From contig NZ_JARWGJ010000182.1 of assembly GCF_040409695.1 (NCBI RefSeq), positions 1 through 22,841 of the forward strand: a stretch of DNA of 22,841 bases. The letters are read 5' to 3'. This stretch comes from Longimonas sp040409695 (GTDB lineage: Bacteria > Bacteroidota > Rhodothermia > Rhodothermales > Salinibacteraceae). The notes beneath the pieces are model-generated. The model made no database searches, was not told the DNA's origin, and was given only the letters and a program-made list of their open reading frames with translations. Both the position numbers and the translations under genes were made by a program. Positions 1-8,035 of the stretch are shown piece by piece (the first letter of the stretch is position 1; each line of letters opens with the position of its first letter).

Positions 1-185
1 CGAAGGTCATGCCCCTGGTGCAAATTGTCCCCGATATACGGGTGTCAGTCGGGCTTGCGCCCTCGTGTCGGCCCGTAACCCCGGCTACGAACCTCTATCA
101 TGGTTCAATTTTCGCCGCAGCGGCGCTCGCTCTCGCCTGCAAACCAAAACCCAAGCAGGCTCTTAGAGGCCTCCTCCAGGACATG
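1..185. other. Window edge, no supported gene
   Basis: I see no convincing gene here. Open frames on the plus strand have no recognisable motifs and run antisense into the small membrane protein gene. A GCCTGC/GCAGGC inverted repeat (135-140 with 155-160) is present but has no T-run on either strand, so I do not call it a terminator. Confidence 0.4.
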
Positions 186-545
186 CTATACCCTTTCCTC
201 TTCGGGCGACGCTTTAACGGCATTCTCTTCATTGCCTTCCGCTATTAGCTCATCAGAGACGGCCTCGGCAGGTGCTGGCATTGCTTTTGGGGCGACGGAT
301 GGGGCCAGAATGCGATATGTTGTTGCCCCGCTTACAGCGGCAGCAGCACCTATCAGAGCCATCCCTTCAGGCATTGATCCGCCCACTGACTTTCCAAGCG
401 TGGACAGGGCTTTCGTATACCCCGGCGCACCAGTCGTTGAGCCCCGGGCTACATCTGTAAGGTAGTACGCTGTGGCAGCGCCTGCAGCACCCGCGGCGCT
501 AAGAGCAAGCGTTGACTGAATCAGACGAAATAGCATATGTGGCAT
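186..545 (-). CDS. Small Ala/Gly-rich membrane protein, function unknown
   Basis: I do not recognise this family. The product is about 119 residues from the ATG at 545. A GTG start at 578 (130 residues) or the ATG at 536 are equally possible, since none has a clear ribosome binding site. Two stretches rich in Ala and Gly look membrane-spanning: an N-terminal one shortly after MLFRLI, and one around GMALIGAAAAVSG. Their small-residue spacing is of the kind that lets helices pack tightly. The C-terminal tail is Pro/Ala and then Glu rich and probably soluble, ending in EEERV. The sequence composition looks protein-like rather than like an antisense shadow. The gene is divergent from dps. Nothing in the neighbourhood suggests a function. 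Confidence 0.55.
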   Translation of the reverse strand: MPHMLFRLIQSTLALSAAGAAGAATAYYLTDVARGSTTGAPGYTKALSTLGKSVGGSMPEGMALIGAAAAVSGATTYRILAPSVAPKAMPAPAEAVSDELIAEGNEENAVKASPEEERV

Positions 546-578
546 GTCAAGATAGTACGACAAAATAGCAGATAACAC

Positions 579-925
579 GTCGAATATACGGCACAGCCGG
601 TTGAATTACGACCTCAGATCTCCGCAGAACGAGTATTTATGCAGATCTCTGCGTATCACGCTGGATGCGTGTTACGATATAGCAAAGCGGTATTACGATC
701 GTCTAACTCAAGGGTCCTGGTACCCTGTTTGATCATACATATAAAGCAGGAAGTCGGATACATACTCTCGGTAGCGTGACATATGTTTACGTTTCGCGAG
801 ACGGCTTCTGCTGGTGTCCTGTTCGTTTTACAATTTGGAAGTGTGCGCACAGCCCTCTATGGGCCTGCCTCCTCCGCAGGTTTGCACTAAAGCGAACTCT
901 CTTGAACAAACACACCGATAATGTT
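579..925. promoter_or_regulatory. Divergent intergenic region upstream of dps
   Basis: A 347-base non-coding spacer separates the leftward small membrane gene from dps, so it should hold both promoters. It is AT-richer than its surroundings. The motif CAGATCTCyGC occurs twice (starting at 615 and 643, 28 bases apart). The second copy is also a near-perfect inverted repeat, GCAGA-TC-TCTGC. This could be an operator, but no regulator can be named. I could not find a clean Bacteroidota-type promoter. A long in-frame extension of dps back to 776 is rejected because it carries no Dps homology. Confidence 0.35.
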
Positions 926-1543
926 ATGACTGGATCTACACCTGTAACACCTGAAGATCGTCAAAGCGAGTACGGCGAGCCGTGGCGTCCGCAACAGATG
1001 ATCGAAGAAAACCCCGTCGACATCTCAGACGAAGCGGTAGAAGCACTGCTTCCTAAGCTTGATGAGATTCTGGGAACGATGTGGACCATGTATCACCAGT
1101 ACCACAAGCATCACTGGCTGGTCGAAGGTCCGCAGTTTCGTGACCTGCATCTCTTCTTTGAAGAGCACTACACGGAGCTTCACAAGTACATCGATCGCAT
1201 TGCAGAGCGGATTACGGCCCTGGGCGGCATTCCAACATGCGCCCCGACCAATCAGTCCGCGCTATCACACGTGACGCATGAGCCCGAAGGTACGTACCGG
1301 CTACGTGATATGCTAAAGCATGACCTGAAGGCTGAGAGCACGCTTGCCTCACTTGTGCGTGAGAGCATTGACGTCGCGCTTGAGCATGGCGACCACGGTA
1401 CCAAGCGCCAGCTTGAGAAGGTGCTCACGAAGACCGAAGACCGTGCCCACCACATCGACCACTTCCTCGGTGAAGACTCGCTCGAACTGAGCATCACCGA
1501 TGCAGAAGTCGTTGCTGAAGGGCAGGACAAGGTCCATGCTTAA
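926..1543 (+). CDS. dps: Dps-family DNA-binding ferritin-like protein
   Basis: Dps proteins form 12-subunit shells that oxidise ferrous iron with hydrogen peroxide, store the ferric mineral and protect DNA during stress or starvation. From the ATG at 926 the product is 205 residues, with a longer N-terminus than typical Dps. The ferroxidase signature is present: HHW (His63), His75, Glu79, Asp90 and Glu94, spaced as in Listeria Dps, with Glu79 at the position usually held by Asp. The block GPQFRDLH...YTEL...IDRIAERI...LGG is diagnostic. The start at 926 follows family length; the in-frame extension to 776 has no family similarity. The gene is monocistronic, ending at a rho-independent terminator. 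Peroxide or starvation control would be expected for the family but is not shown here. Confidence 0.93.
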   Translation: MTGSTPVTPEDRQSEYGEPWRPQQMIEENPVDISDEAVEALLPKLDEILGTMWTMYHQYHKHHWLVEGPQFRDLHLFFEEHYTELHKYIDRIAERITALGGIPTCAPTNQSALSHVTHEPEGTYRLRDMLKHDLKAESTLASLVRESIDVALEHGDHGTKRQLEKVLTKTEDRAHHIDHFLGEDSLELSITDAEVVAEGQDKVHA

Positions 1544-1596
1544 TTCACAACGTGAGCAATCAGATCCTTCCGAAATCTGACTACGCGTAGCGTATC

Positions 1597-1630
1597 CCCT
1601 GCTCACGCCCGTCGTGAGCAGGGAATTTTT
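1597..1630 (+). terminator. Rho-independent terminator after dps
   Basis: A perfect 10-bp stem, CCCTGCTCAC (1597-1606) with GTGAGCAGGG (1614-1623), encloses a 7-base loop and is followed directly by AATTTTT. It lies 53 bases after the dps stop codon. Confidence 0.9.
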
Positions 1631-1752
1631 ATGTTCGGCCCGCCCACCGAACAAGAGGTTAACGTATGTATTCGGAACGCTCGAAGTTGGATTGGCGTGT
1701 TTAGGACGCCAAATAATCTGTGCCTATCTTATACGCATCCGCTGCTGCCCCC

Positions 1753-4351
1753 ATGAAGCGATTAGTTGTTGTAGAGTCGCCCACCAAAGCTCGTACCATC
1801 CGCAAGTTCTTGCCCAAGCAGGGCTACCAGATCGAAGCCAGCATGGGCCACATCCGAGACCTGCCCGCCTCGGCGTCTGAGATCCCCGCGAAGTATAAAG
1901 ACGAAGAGTGGTCGCGGCTTGGCGTGCGCATCGACAACGGGTTCGAACCGCTCTATGTCGTCTCGCGCAAAAAGCGCGACGTCGTCAAGCAGCTCCAGAG
2001 CGCGCTTCAGGATGCCGACGAGCTCTACATTGCAACAGACGAAGACCGCGAGGGCGAGTCGATCGGCTGGCACCTTCTGGAGGTGCTCAACCCAGACGTA
2101 CCGGTGCGGCGCATGGTCTTCCACGAGATCACGCAAGAAGCCATCGAGGCCGCCCTCGAAAACACGCGCAACATCGACGAGAACCTCGTTGAGGCGCAAC
2201 AGACGCGGCGCATCCTTGACCGCCTCGTGGGGTACACGATCTCGCCGCTCCTCTGGCGCAAGATCAAGCCCAAACTCTCGGCCGGACGCGTGCAGAGCGT
2301 AGCGGTGCGCATTCTCGTGATGCGAGAGCGCGAGCGCATCACGTTTGTGCCCGCGACCTACTGGGACCTGAAGGCGGAGCTTGCTAAAGCCAAGATTCCG
2401 TTCGATGCCGACATGACGCATCTGAACGATGTACGACTCGCCCAGGGCCGCGACTTCGATCAGGATACGGGCCGCCTGAAAAACGATCTGGAAGAGGGCA
2501 AAGATGTACTCCTGCTTTCGGAAGAACAGGCCACCACGCTGGCCGAAACGCTTCCTACCGAGCCGTGGCGTGTGGCAGACGTCAAGACCCGCACTCGCAC
2601 GAAAACTCCACCTCCTCCGTTTATCACGTCGACCTTGCAGCAAGAGGCCAGCCGCAAGCTCGGGTTCACGGCCAACCGTACCATGCGCGTGGCCCAGAAG
2701 CTGTACGAGAACGGGCACATTACGTACATGCGTACCGACTCGAAAAATCTCTCGAAAGAAGCAATTGCTGCCAGCCGCACGTCTATCGAGGAACGGTATG
2801 GCTCCGACTACCTGAGCGACAGCGTTCGCACGTACACCTCCTCAGACAGTGCTCAGGAGGCGCATGAAGCCATTCGTCCGGCCGGTACGGCCATGAAGAC
2901 AAGTGCAGAAATTGGTCTGTCAGGCCAGCAGAAAAAGCTCTATGACCTGATCTGGGAGCGCACTGTATCCACACAGATGGCCAATGCCCAGATTCAGTAC
3001 ACGAATGTGTATATCGACGCGGGCACAGACGACGTGGCGCGCTTCCGCGCATCCGGCAAGACGATCCTCTTTCCCGGCTTCCTGCGTGCCTACGTCGAAG
3101 GTAGCGACGACCCTGAAGCCGATCTCGAAGATCGCGAACGCCCGCTCCCCGACCTTTCCGTTGGCGACGAGTCGATTCCTGAAGAGGCTGGCACCGACGG
3201 ACTCAATGTGCGATCGCTTGAGCCGGTGGGGCATGAAACCAAGCCGCCCTCTCGCTACACCGAGGCCTCGCTCGTGAAGATGCTCGAAGAAGAGGGCATC
3301 GGGCGGCCGTCGACGTACGCATCCATCATAAGCACCATTCAGCGGCGCGGCTATGTGCGGAAGGAAGGCAGCGCGCTCGTACCCACGTTTACTGCCTTTG
3401 CCACCAACAACCTGATGGAGGCCCAGTTTGACCCGCTGGTCGATGTGCACTTCACTGCTGAAATGGAAGAGATCCTCGATCATATCGCAACGGGCGAGAA
3501 AGACCCTGAACCCTACCTGCGCGACTTCTTCCTCGGCGATGACGGCGTGCAGCCGCGCGTAGAAGATGGCCAGGAAGAGCTTGATCCGCGGGCCATCTCG
3601 ACCATCGACTTTGCCGACCAGTGGGCTCCGTACGTCGTGCGTGTGGGCAAGTACGGCCCCTACGTCGAAGGACCACTCGAAGACAGCGACGATCCCGAAG
3701 AAACCGTAACTGCCTCACTGCCCGAAGACCTTGCCCCCGGCGATACCACCCGTCAGAAATTGAAAGACATTCTCGAAGAAGCCAATAAAGGCGACCAGGT
3801 GCTCGGCATTCACCCCGAAGCCGACATGCCGCTGCTGCTCAAGTCGGGTCCATACGGACCCTACATGCAGCTCGGGGAAGACGATCAGCCGGGCAAGCCC
3901 AAACGGGTGTCGCTGCCTCCGGGCGTAGATCCAGCAGAGGTTGACTTTGATCTCGGACTGAAGATTATCAATCTGCCGCGCGAGCTTGGCGAGCATCCGG
4001 AGACCGGCAATCCGGTTGAGGCCGGCATCGGACGATATGGGCCGTTTGTACGCCACCGCAAGAGCGGCGCAAAAGACACCTATGCCTCACTCAAGAAAAC
4101 CGACGATGTGCTCACGGTCGACCTGGACCGTGCCATGGAGCTCATTCTCAAGAAAGAAGCGAAAAACAAACCACAGCGTGTGCTCGGCGAGCACCCGGAA
4201 ACCGGCAAGACGATTGAGCTCTGGGATGGGCGATACGGTCCGTACATCAAGCACGGCGGCAAGAACATCTCGCTGGGCGATGACCAGACCATCGAAGATC
4301 TCACGATGCAGGAAGCCGTGGAGCTTATCGCCAGCAAGTCGAAGAAGAAAT
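1753..4351 (+). CDS. topA: DNA topoisomerase I (type IA)
   Basis: TopA relaxes negative supercoils by transient cleavage of one strand. From the ATG at 1753 it is 866 residues (stop codon 4351-4353). The Toprim domain starts with VVVESPTKA (Glu8) and holds the acidic triad in TDEDRE (Asp96, Asp98, Glu100). The type IA domain follows, with SAGRVQSVAVR near 177 and the active-site Tyr325 in ITYMRTDS. EEGIGRPSTYASII is also conserved. After about residue 620 there are repeated C-terminal modules (YGPYVEG, YGPYMQLG, GRYGPFVRH, GRYGPYIKH, three of them preceded by LG-HPE), the Toprim C-terminal repeat type. There is no Cys4 zinc finger; the protein contains no cysteine at all. An in-frame start at 1720 adds 11 non-conserved residues. 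No Shine-Dalgarno sequence precedes either start. The gene stands alone. Confidence 0.97.
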
Positions 4352-4433
4352 GAGACAGGCAAACGGCGGCATCGCGGGCGCGCTTCTGGGTGTTGGCGCC
4401 TACTCTTTGCCACAGCCCCTATAACCACACTGC

Positions 4434-4472
4434 AAAGCGGGCAGCTCCGACACATTCGGGGCTGCCCGCTTT
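4434..4472. terminator. Bidirectional terminator between topA and hpt
   Basis: A 12-bp perfect stem, AAAGCGGGCAGC (4434-4445) with GCTGCCCGCTTT (4461-4472), is extended inward by about four or five further pairs around a CACAT loop. The A/T ends make it usable from both strands. It sits between the convergent topA and hpt genes. Confidence 0.85.
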
Positions 4473-4497
4473 CGTGTTGCTGTGGATCAGTACCCGT

Positions 4498-4549
4498 GCA
4501 GCTATCTGGTGCGACTACCTGATGCAGCTATCTGATGCAGCAGCTATCT
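4498..4549. repeat. 13-bp tandem repeat, four degenerate copies
   Basis: Units of the type GCAGCTATCTGAT start at 4498, 4511, 4524 and 4537. Copies 1 and 3 are nearly identical; copies 2 and 4 are diverged. The array fills the spacer between the topA/hpt terminator and the hpt stop codon. Confidence 0.7.
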
Positions 4550-4560
4550 AACACATCCCC

Positions 4561-5148
4561 TCACTCCTCGTCCAGAATGTAGATATGAGGCAGATTCCGC
4601 GCAATCTGTCCGTAGTCAAGCCCATAGCCGATCACGAACAGATCCGGAATGTCGAATCCAACGTAGTCTAACGTCACATCGGTATCGTTTGACGTAGGCT
4701 TATGCAGAAGCGTTACCGTGCGCAGCGAGGCCGGGTTGTGCGCCTGCATCTTCTTTAGAATGAACTGCATCGAAAGCCCCGTGTCGACGATATCTTCGAT
4801 CACGATCACGTCGCGCCCCTGCAGGTTGGCGTCGATGCGCTTCAGCTCGGTCACGTTGCCGCTCGACACCTTCTCGTCGCCGTACGACGACAGCTTCATA
4901 AAGTCGATCTCGCAGTCGATCGTGATGTACCGCATCAGATCGGCCGTCACCATAAACGCCCCGTTCAGCACACTCACCAGAATAGGCGTGCGCCCTTCGT
5001 ACTCCTCGCTAATAGCCGTCCCGATCTCCTGCAGACGACTCTGGATGGCTTCATCGGTCAGGTATAGCCGAAATCGCTCGCCCTGACATGTGATGGTCTC
5101 GTCCGTTGCCGGAGGAGCGGTCTCGGTTAAGTCGCGCGTGGTGGCCAT
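4561..5148 (-). CDS. hpt: Hypoxanthine phosphoribosyltransferase
   Basis: This enzyme salvages hypoxanthine or guanine by transferring phosphoribose from PRPP to form IMP or GMP. From the ATG at 5148 the product is 195 residues, close to the usual 175-195. The PRPP-binding signature VIVIEDIVDTGLS lies at 114-126. Upstream conserved parts include LNGAFMV (61-67) and the flexible-loop SSYGD (87-91). The C-terminal FVIGYGLDY and NLPHIYIL are typical of bacterial Hpt. An in-frame extension to 5304 translates a DNA repeat into CILL-type pentapeptides and is rejected. The gene follows tilS in the same direction with a 140-base gap, a widely conserved pairing. No Shine-Dalgarno sequence is seen. Confidence 0.94.
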   Translation of the reverse strand: MATTRDLTETAPPATDETITCQGERFRLYLTDEAIQSRLQEIGTAISEEYEGRTPILVSVLNGAFMVTADLMRYITIDCEIDFMKLSSYGDEKVSSGNVTELKRIDANLQGRDVIVIEDIVDTGLSMQFILKKMQAHNPASLRTVTLLHKPTSNDTDVTLDYVGFDIPDLFVIGYGLDYGQIARNLPHIYILDEE

Positions 5149-5189
5149 GAGTAAAGAGGACTGTTGTGAGCAAGGACGTTTACGTCGAT

Positions 5190-5264
5190 GTATACAGCGT
5201 GGAAGTATACAGTGTAGCAGTATACAGTACAGAAGTATACACTCTAAAAGTATACAGCGTATCG
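5190..5264. repeat. 15-bp tandem repeat, five copies of a GTATAC unit
   Basis: The palindrome GTATAC occurs at 5190, 5205, 5220, 5235 and 5250, exactly 15 bp apart. Most copies continue as GTATACAG. The rest of each unit is more variable (for example GCGTGGA, TGTAGCA). The array sits 42-116 bases upstream of the hpt start and 24 bases after the tilS stop codon, entirely within the tilS-hpt spacer. Confidence 0.92.
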
Positions 5265-5288
5265 CAAAAATGGTAGGGGGCGTTCTCG

Positions 5289-6707
5289 TTACACTGGCTG
5301 CCACTGCATTATTACGTATTCATTCGTGGAAGCGGTTACACGAAGTGCCTCGTGCATACGGTACCCTACCACCCACAGAATCCGATCTCGGTCTTCCACA
5401 ACAAGCTGGTACGGACGCTCCGGCGGGGCGACTTTTCCTTCGGTTAGTATGTCGCTCACGGGCTTGTGGCCTTTCATTCCCAGCGGCTGTATCCGGTCGC
5501 CGGGGGTCCAGGGGCGAATGGTTACAGGGGGATGCACACGCCCTGCATCCCCAACGATCTGATGCGGCCCCCGGTCGAGCCTCCCTTGCAGCGGGCCTTG
5601 ATGTCGCGTACAGCGCAAGGTCCCCGTAGAAAGCACCACAGGCGTGCCGTCCAGGAAAACCGGATGTGGCTCGGGCACCTCGGGCGCATCCGCTACCAGA
5701 CGCAGGTGCGTGCGGGTACGCCACACCACAGCCTCTCCCACCTCTACACGCCGCCCTACCTGCGCGTCCACCAGTTGCGCTACGGCCTGCGCTACCGCTT
5801 GCGTACGGGGCGCCTCGGGCACGGCACGCTCTAATAGCATTCGAATCAGCGCTGTGCGCACGACGGGCGACGCCTCACGCAGCGCGACGAGCGACAGCCT
5901 TCCACCGGTAGGGTCCGGGTCGTAGGCCGCGTCGAACTGTGCTGTTACCTGAGGCTGCCAGTGCTCGTCTACGTAAGCGCGCATAAGCTGAGCTGCATCG
6001 GCGATGCGCGTCTCAGCATCAGACGCGATGTCTGCCAGCAGCGGCAAGACCTCATTGCGGATGCGGTTGCGTGCGTATCGATCGCTCTGGTTGGTCGGAT
6101 CAACCCGATACGGCACGTCGTGCGCCTTTGCGTATGCCTGAATAGCCGCCTTTGAGATATGCAGGAGCGGGCGCACCAGCTGCACGTCTGCGCCGCGCTT
6201 TATGGGGCGCACCCTCGGCATCCCGGCCAGTCCGCGCGGACCGGTGCCGCGTAGCAGGTGTAGCAGCAGCGTCTCGACCTGGTCGCGCTGATGATGTGCC
6301 ACCCAGACGGTCGAGCTGTCGTAGTTGACCGCCACCCGATGCAGCAGGTCGTACCGCAGGCGCCGCGCTGCATCTTGCGTGTTGCCCGTCAGCGCTTCGG
6401 CCTCATGGATGACCACGGGCCACTCGGGCACATGCGCCTGCGCCCATGACCGTACCAGCGCGGCATCAGCGTCGGCCCCGGCTCGCAGTCCGTAGTTTAC
6501 GTGCACGAGCACCCCTGGCGTGCCGCTGGCCGCGAGCGCATGGCTGAGCACCATCGAATCGATGCCGCCGCTGGCGCCTACCACGACGGGCTTCTCATCA
6601 GACCGGTTCGACGTAGCAAGTGCCGAGGACACGGCGCAACGGATCGTAGCCTCACAAGTGGTAGCCTGACGGGTGGTAGCGTCACGGGTAGTCATGAAGC
6701 GATGCAT
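5289..6707 (-). CDS. tilS: tRNA(Ile)-lysidine synthetase
   Basis: TilS attaches lysine to C34 of the tRNA-Ile CAU anticodon in an ATP-dependent reaction, so that the tRNA reads AUA as isoleucine. It is essential in most bacteria. The product is up to 472 residues. The N-type ATP pyrophosphatase PP-loop SGGIDS is at 46-51, followed by VHVNYGLR and by the family block VAHHQRDQVETLLLHLLRG. RNRIRNEVLP is also conserved. The C-terminal domain includes RPWTPGDRIQPLG and ends with a WVVGYRMHEALRV block typical of full-length TilS. The start is uncertain: ATG at 6707 or 6695, or a GTG nearer the PP-loop. Residues 6-20 are encoded by a 15-bp DNA repeat. It lies upstream of hpt, the classical tilS-hpt order. 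Confidence 0.92.
   Translation of the reverse strand: MHRFMTTRDATTRQATTCEATIRCAVSSALATSNRSDEKPVVVGASGGIDSMVLSHALAASGTPGVLVHVNYGLRAGADADAALVRSWAQAHVPEWPVVIHEAEALTGNTQDAARRLRYDLLHRVAVNYDSSTVWVAHHQRDQVETLLLHLLRGTGPRGLAGMPRVRPIKRGADVQLVRPLLHISKAAIQAYAKAHDVPYRVDPTNQSDRYARNRIRNEVLPLLADIASDAETRIADAAQLMRAYVDEHWQPQVTAQFDAAYDPDPTGGRLSLVALREASPVVRTALIRMLLERAVPEAPRTQAVAQAVAQLVDAQVGRRVEVGEAVVWRTRTHLRLVADAPEVPEPHPVFLDGTPVVLSTGTLRCTRHQGPLQGRLDRGPHQIVGDAGRVHPPVTIRPWTPGDRIQPLGMKGHKPVSDILTEGKVAPPERPYQLVVEDRDRILWVVGYRMHEALRVTASTNEYVIMQWQPV
6646..6690. repeat. 15-bp tandem repeat at the tilS 5' end
   Basis: Three copies of GTAGCsTsACrrGTr start at 6646, 6661 and 6676. A partial fourth (GTCATG...) begins at 6691 and overlaps the tilS start region. 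In the tilS frame this reads as TTRDA, TTRQA and TTCEA. Confidence 0.88.
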
Positions 6708-6830
6708 CTAATCTGTTTGAAAAGTAAGTACGTGCCGCTAAGGCGCTCCTTGGGTCCTGCTCTTTCTTTCTGAGCTCGTGTAGACTGCGGGCGGCTTCTC
6801 GGCTTCTAATCGCAAGGCGGGGTTGTACTC

Positions 6831-7748
6831 TTACAGCCACCCGCCAGCCCAGCTAATAAGCGCAATAACGCCCGGTAGCGCCATGTACAGATCGAGCGTC
6901 AGCCGGTACGTTACATCGGGGTGTTTCGGGCAGTTGAACACGTAGAAGGCAAGTCCGAAGGCCGCGATCGACTCGGCAAGCCACAGCGGCTCGCCCGTAG
7001 CCCACGCTACCCCACCCGCGCTCAGCGCCGCAAGTCCCGCAGCCCCGGCTGCTGCGTGCTGCACGCCACGGCGGCCCAGGCGGTGCGCGAGCGTCGCAAG
7101 TCCCGCCTCGCGGTCAGACGCACGGTCGGCCCAGTCGCTGCATAGAATGTTTGGAAAGAGCCACCCCGCCCGATACACGAAGAGTCCTACGAGCGTCCAC
7201 GGGCTCACGCTTTCGCTTACGTGCAGCAGTGGGAGGACGGTAACGCCTGCGCTCCAGGCCAGCGTAACGACAATTGTTTTTGCCGCGCCGATGCGCTTAA
7301 GCCGCCAGCCACGTAGCGGCCACACGTAAAGCCCCCCCAATGCAACCAGCGCTGCTGCCGCCGCCTGGGCTACAGGTGCAAGCATCCAGAAGGCCGCCCC
7401 ACCTACAGCGGCGTAAAGCACCGTCGTCGCCCCCACGTAGTACGGATGTGCTTGCATCCACTGACGGCGATCATGGTGCTGGTGCCGGTCTTCGGTAGCA
7501 GCCCGGTTTGTACGATCGAAGCGATACACCAGCGCCACGCCTGCCGGTATCCCGAACAGCACAGGCGCTTCGAGTGGCAGCCCGACCAGCACCGAGGTAC
7601 TCGCAATCAGCGCTGCTGCAATACCCGCAACGACGAGCGGATCGCTTCGCATCCAACGATGCCACGCAGGCAATCTACCTGTAGATGGTCTACCTGTAGG
7701 TGATCTACCTGTAGACGACGCGGTGCCAGAAGACGACGAGGAACGCAC
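6831..7748 (-). CDS. UbiA-family prenyltransferase-like membrane protein
   Basis: UbiA-superfamily enzymes transfer prenyl chains to aromatic or lipid acceptors in the membrane. The product is 305 residues from the GTG at 7748, or 273 from the ATG at 7652. Several Ala/Leu/Val-rich segments look membrane-spanning. The second Asp-rich motif is clear: DWADRASDREAGLATLAHRLG, matching the D-x3-D-x3-D...G-x-x-T pattern of the family. The first motif is represented by a YRFDRTN block, less canonical than NDxxDxxxD. Because of this the substrate and even the catalytic activity are uncertain. The first 32 residues are Ser/Gly/Thr rich and partly encoded by a 15-bp repeat, so the later ATG may be the real start. 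It lies upstream of tilS (123-base gap) and divergent from pckA. Confidence 0.72.
   Translation of the reverse strand: MRSSSSSGTASSTGRSPTGRPSTGRLPAWHRWMRSDPLVVAGIAAALIASTSVLVGLPLEAPVLFGIPAGVALVYRFDRTNRAATEDRHQHHDRRQWMQAHPYYVGATTVLYAAVGGAAFWMLAPVAQAAAAALVALGGLYVWPLRGWRLKRIGAAKTIVVTLAWSAGVTVLPLLHVSESVSPWTLVGLFVYRAGWLFPNILCSDWADRASDREAGLATLAHRLGRRGVQHAAAGAAGLAALSAGGVAWATGEPLWLAESIAAFGLAFYVFNCPKHPDVTYRLTLDLYMALPGVIALISWAGGWL
7673..7717. repeat. 15-bp tandem repeat at the 5' end of the ubiA-like gene
   Basis: Three copies of rTCTACCTGTAGrYG start at 7673, 7688 and 7703. Each copy contains the inverted repeat CTAC-CT-GTAG. The array is either codons 11-25 of the GTG-start protein or the leader 21-65 bases upstream of the ATG at 7652. 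Confidence 0.88.
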
Positions 7749-8035
7749 GGCAGCTACAGCATAAAACAGTGGAAAACGAGTTGCTTCTCTGGAACGGACA
7801 ACGCTGCATTATGGGTTCGGCATGCGGTACAAGAGCAGGCGGGCGTCTACTCGGTATCCTGCGGCGCATCCAATGTTCACAGCAAATGCAGCGCAACGTT
7901 AGTTTATATTCACATTTAGTTCAACTGAGGTGTCGCAAAAGTACTCTGGAAGCGCTTTCTTGGGAGATGTACCTCATAACTCGGCCGCGTAACATTCGCT
8001 TACGCCCTTCAAACGCAAATCCATTCCCCACGATC

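Noticed and set aside
135..160. Hairpin GCCTGC/GCAGGC downstream of the small membrane gene
   Set aside because: The stem is only 6 bp with a 14-base loop and has no T-run in either direction.
776..925. N-terminal extension of dps
   Set aside because: Trp/Cys-rich, unlike Dps N-termini; the ATG at 926 gives a normal protein.
1762..2718. A 318-codon open frame antisense to topA
   Set aside because: It is a shadow of the strongly conserved topA frame with no recognisable motif.
5190..5264. CRISPR-like array
   Set aside because: Units of 15 bp with no spacers of CRISPR length, and no cas genes nearby; it is a plain tandem repeat.
5149..5304. N-terminal extension of hpt by 52 residues
   Set aside because: It translates the GTATAC array into CILL-type repeats; Hpt family length and alignment favour the ATG at 5148.
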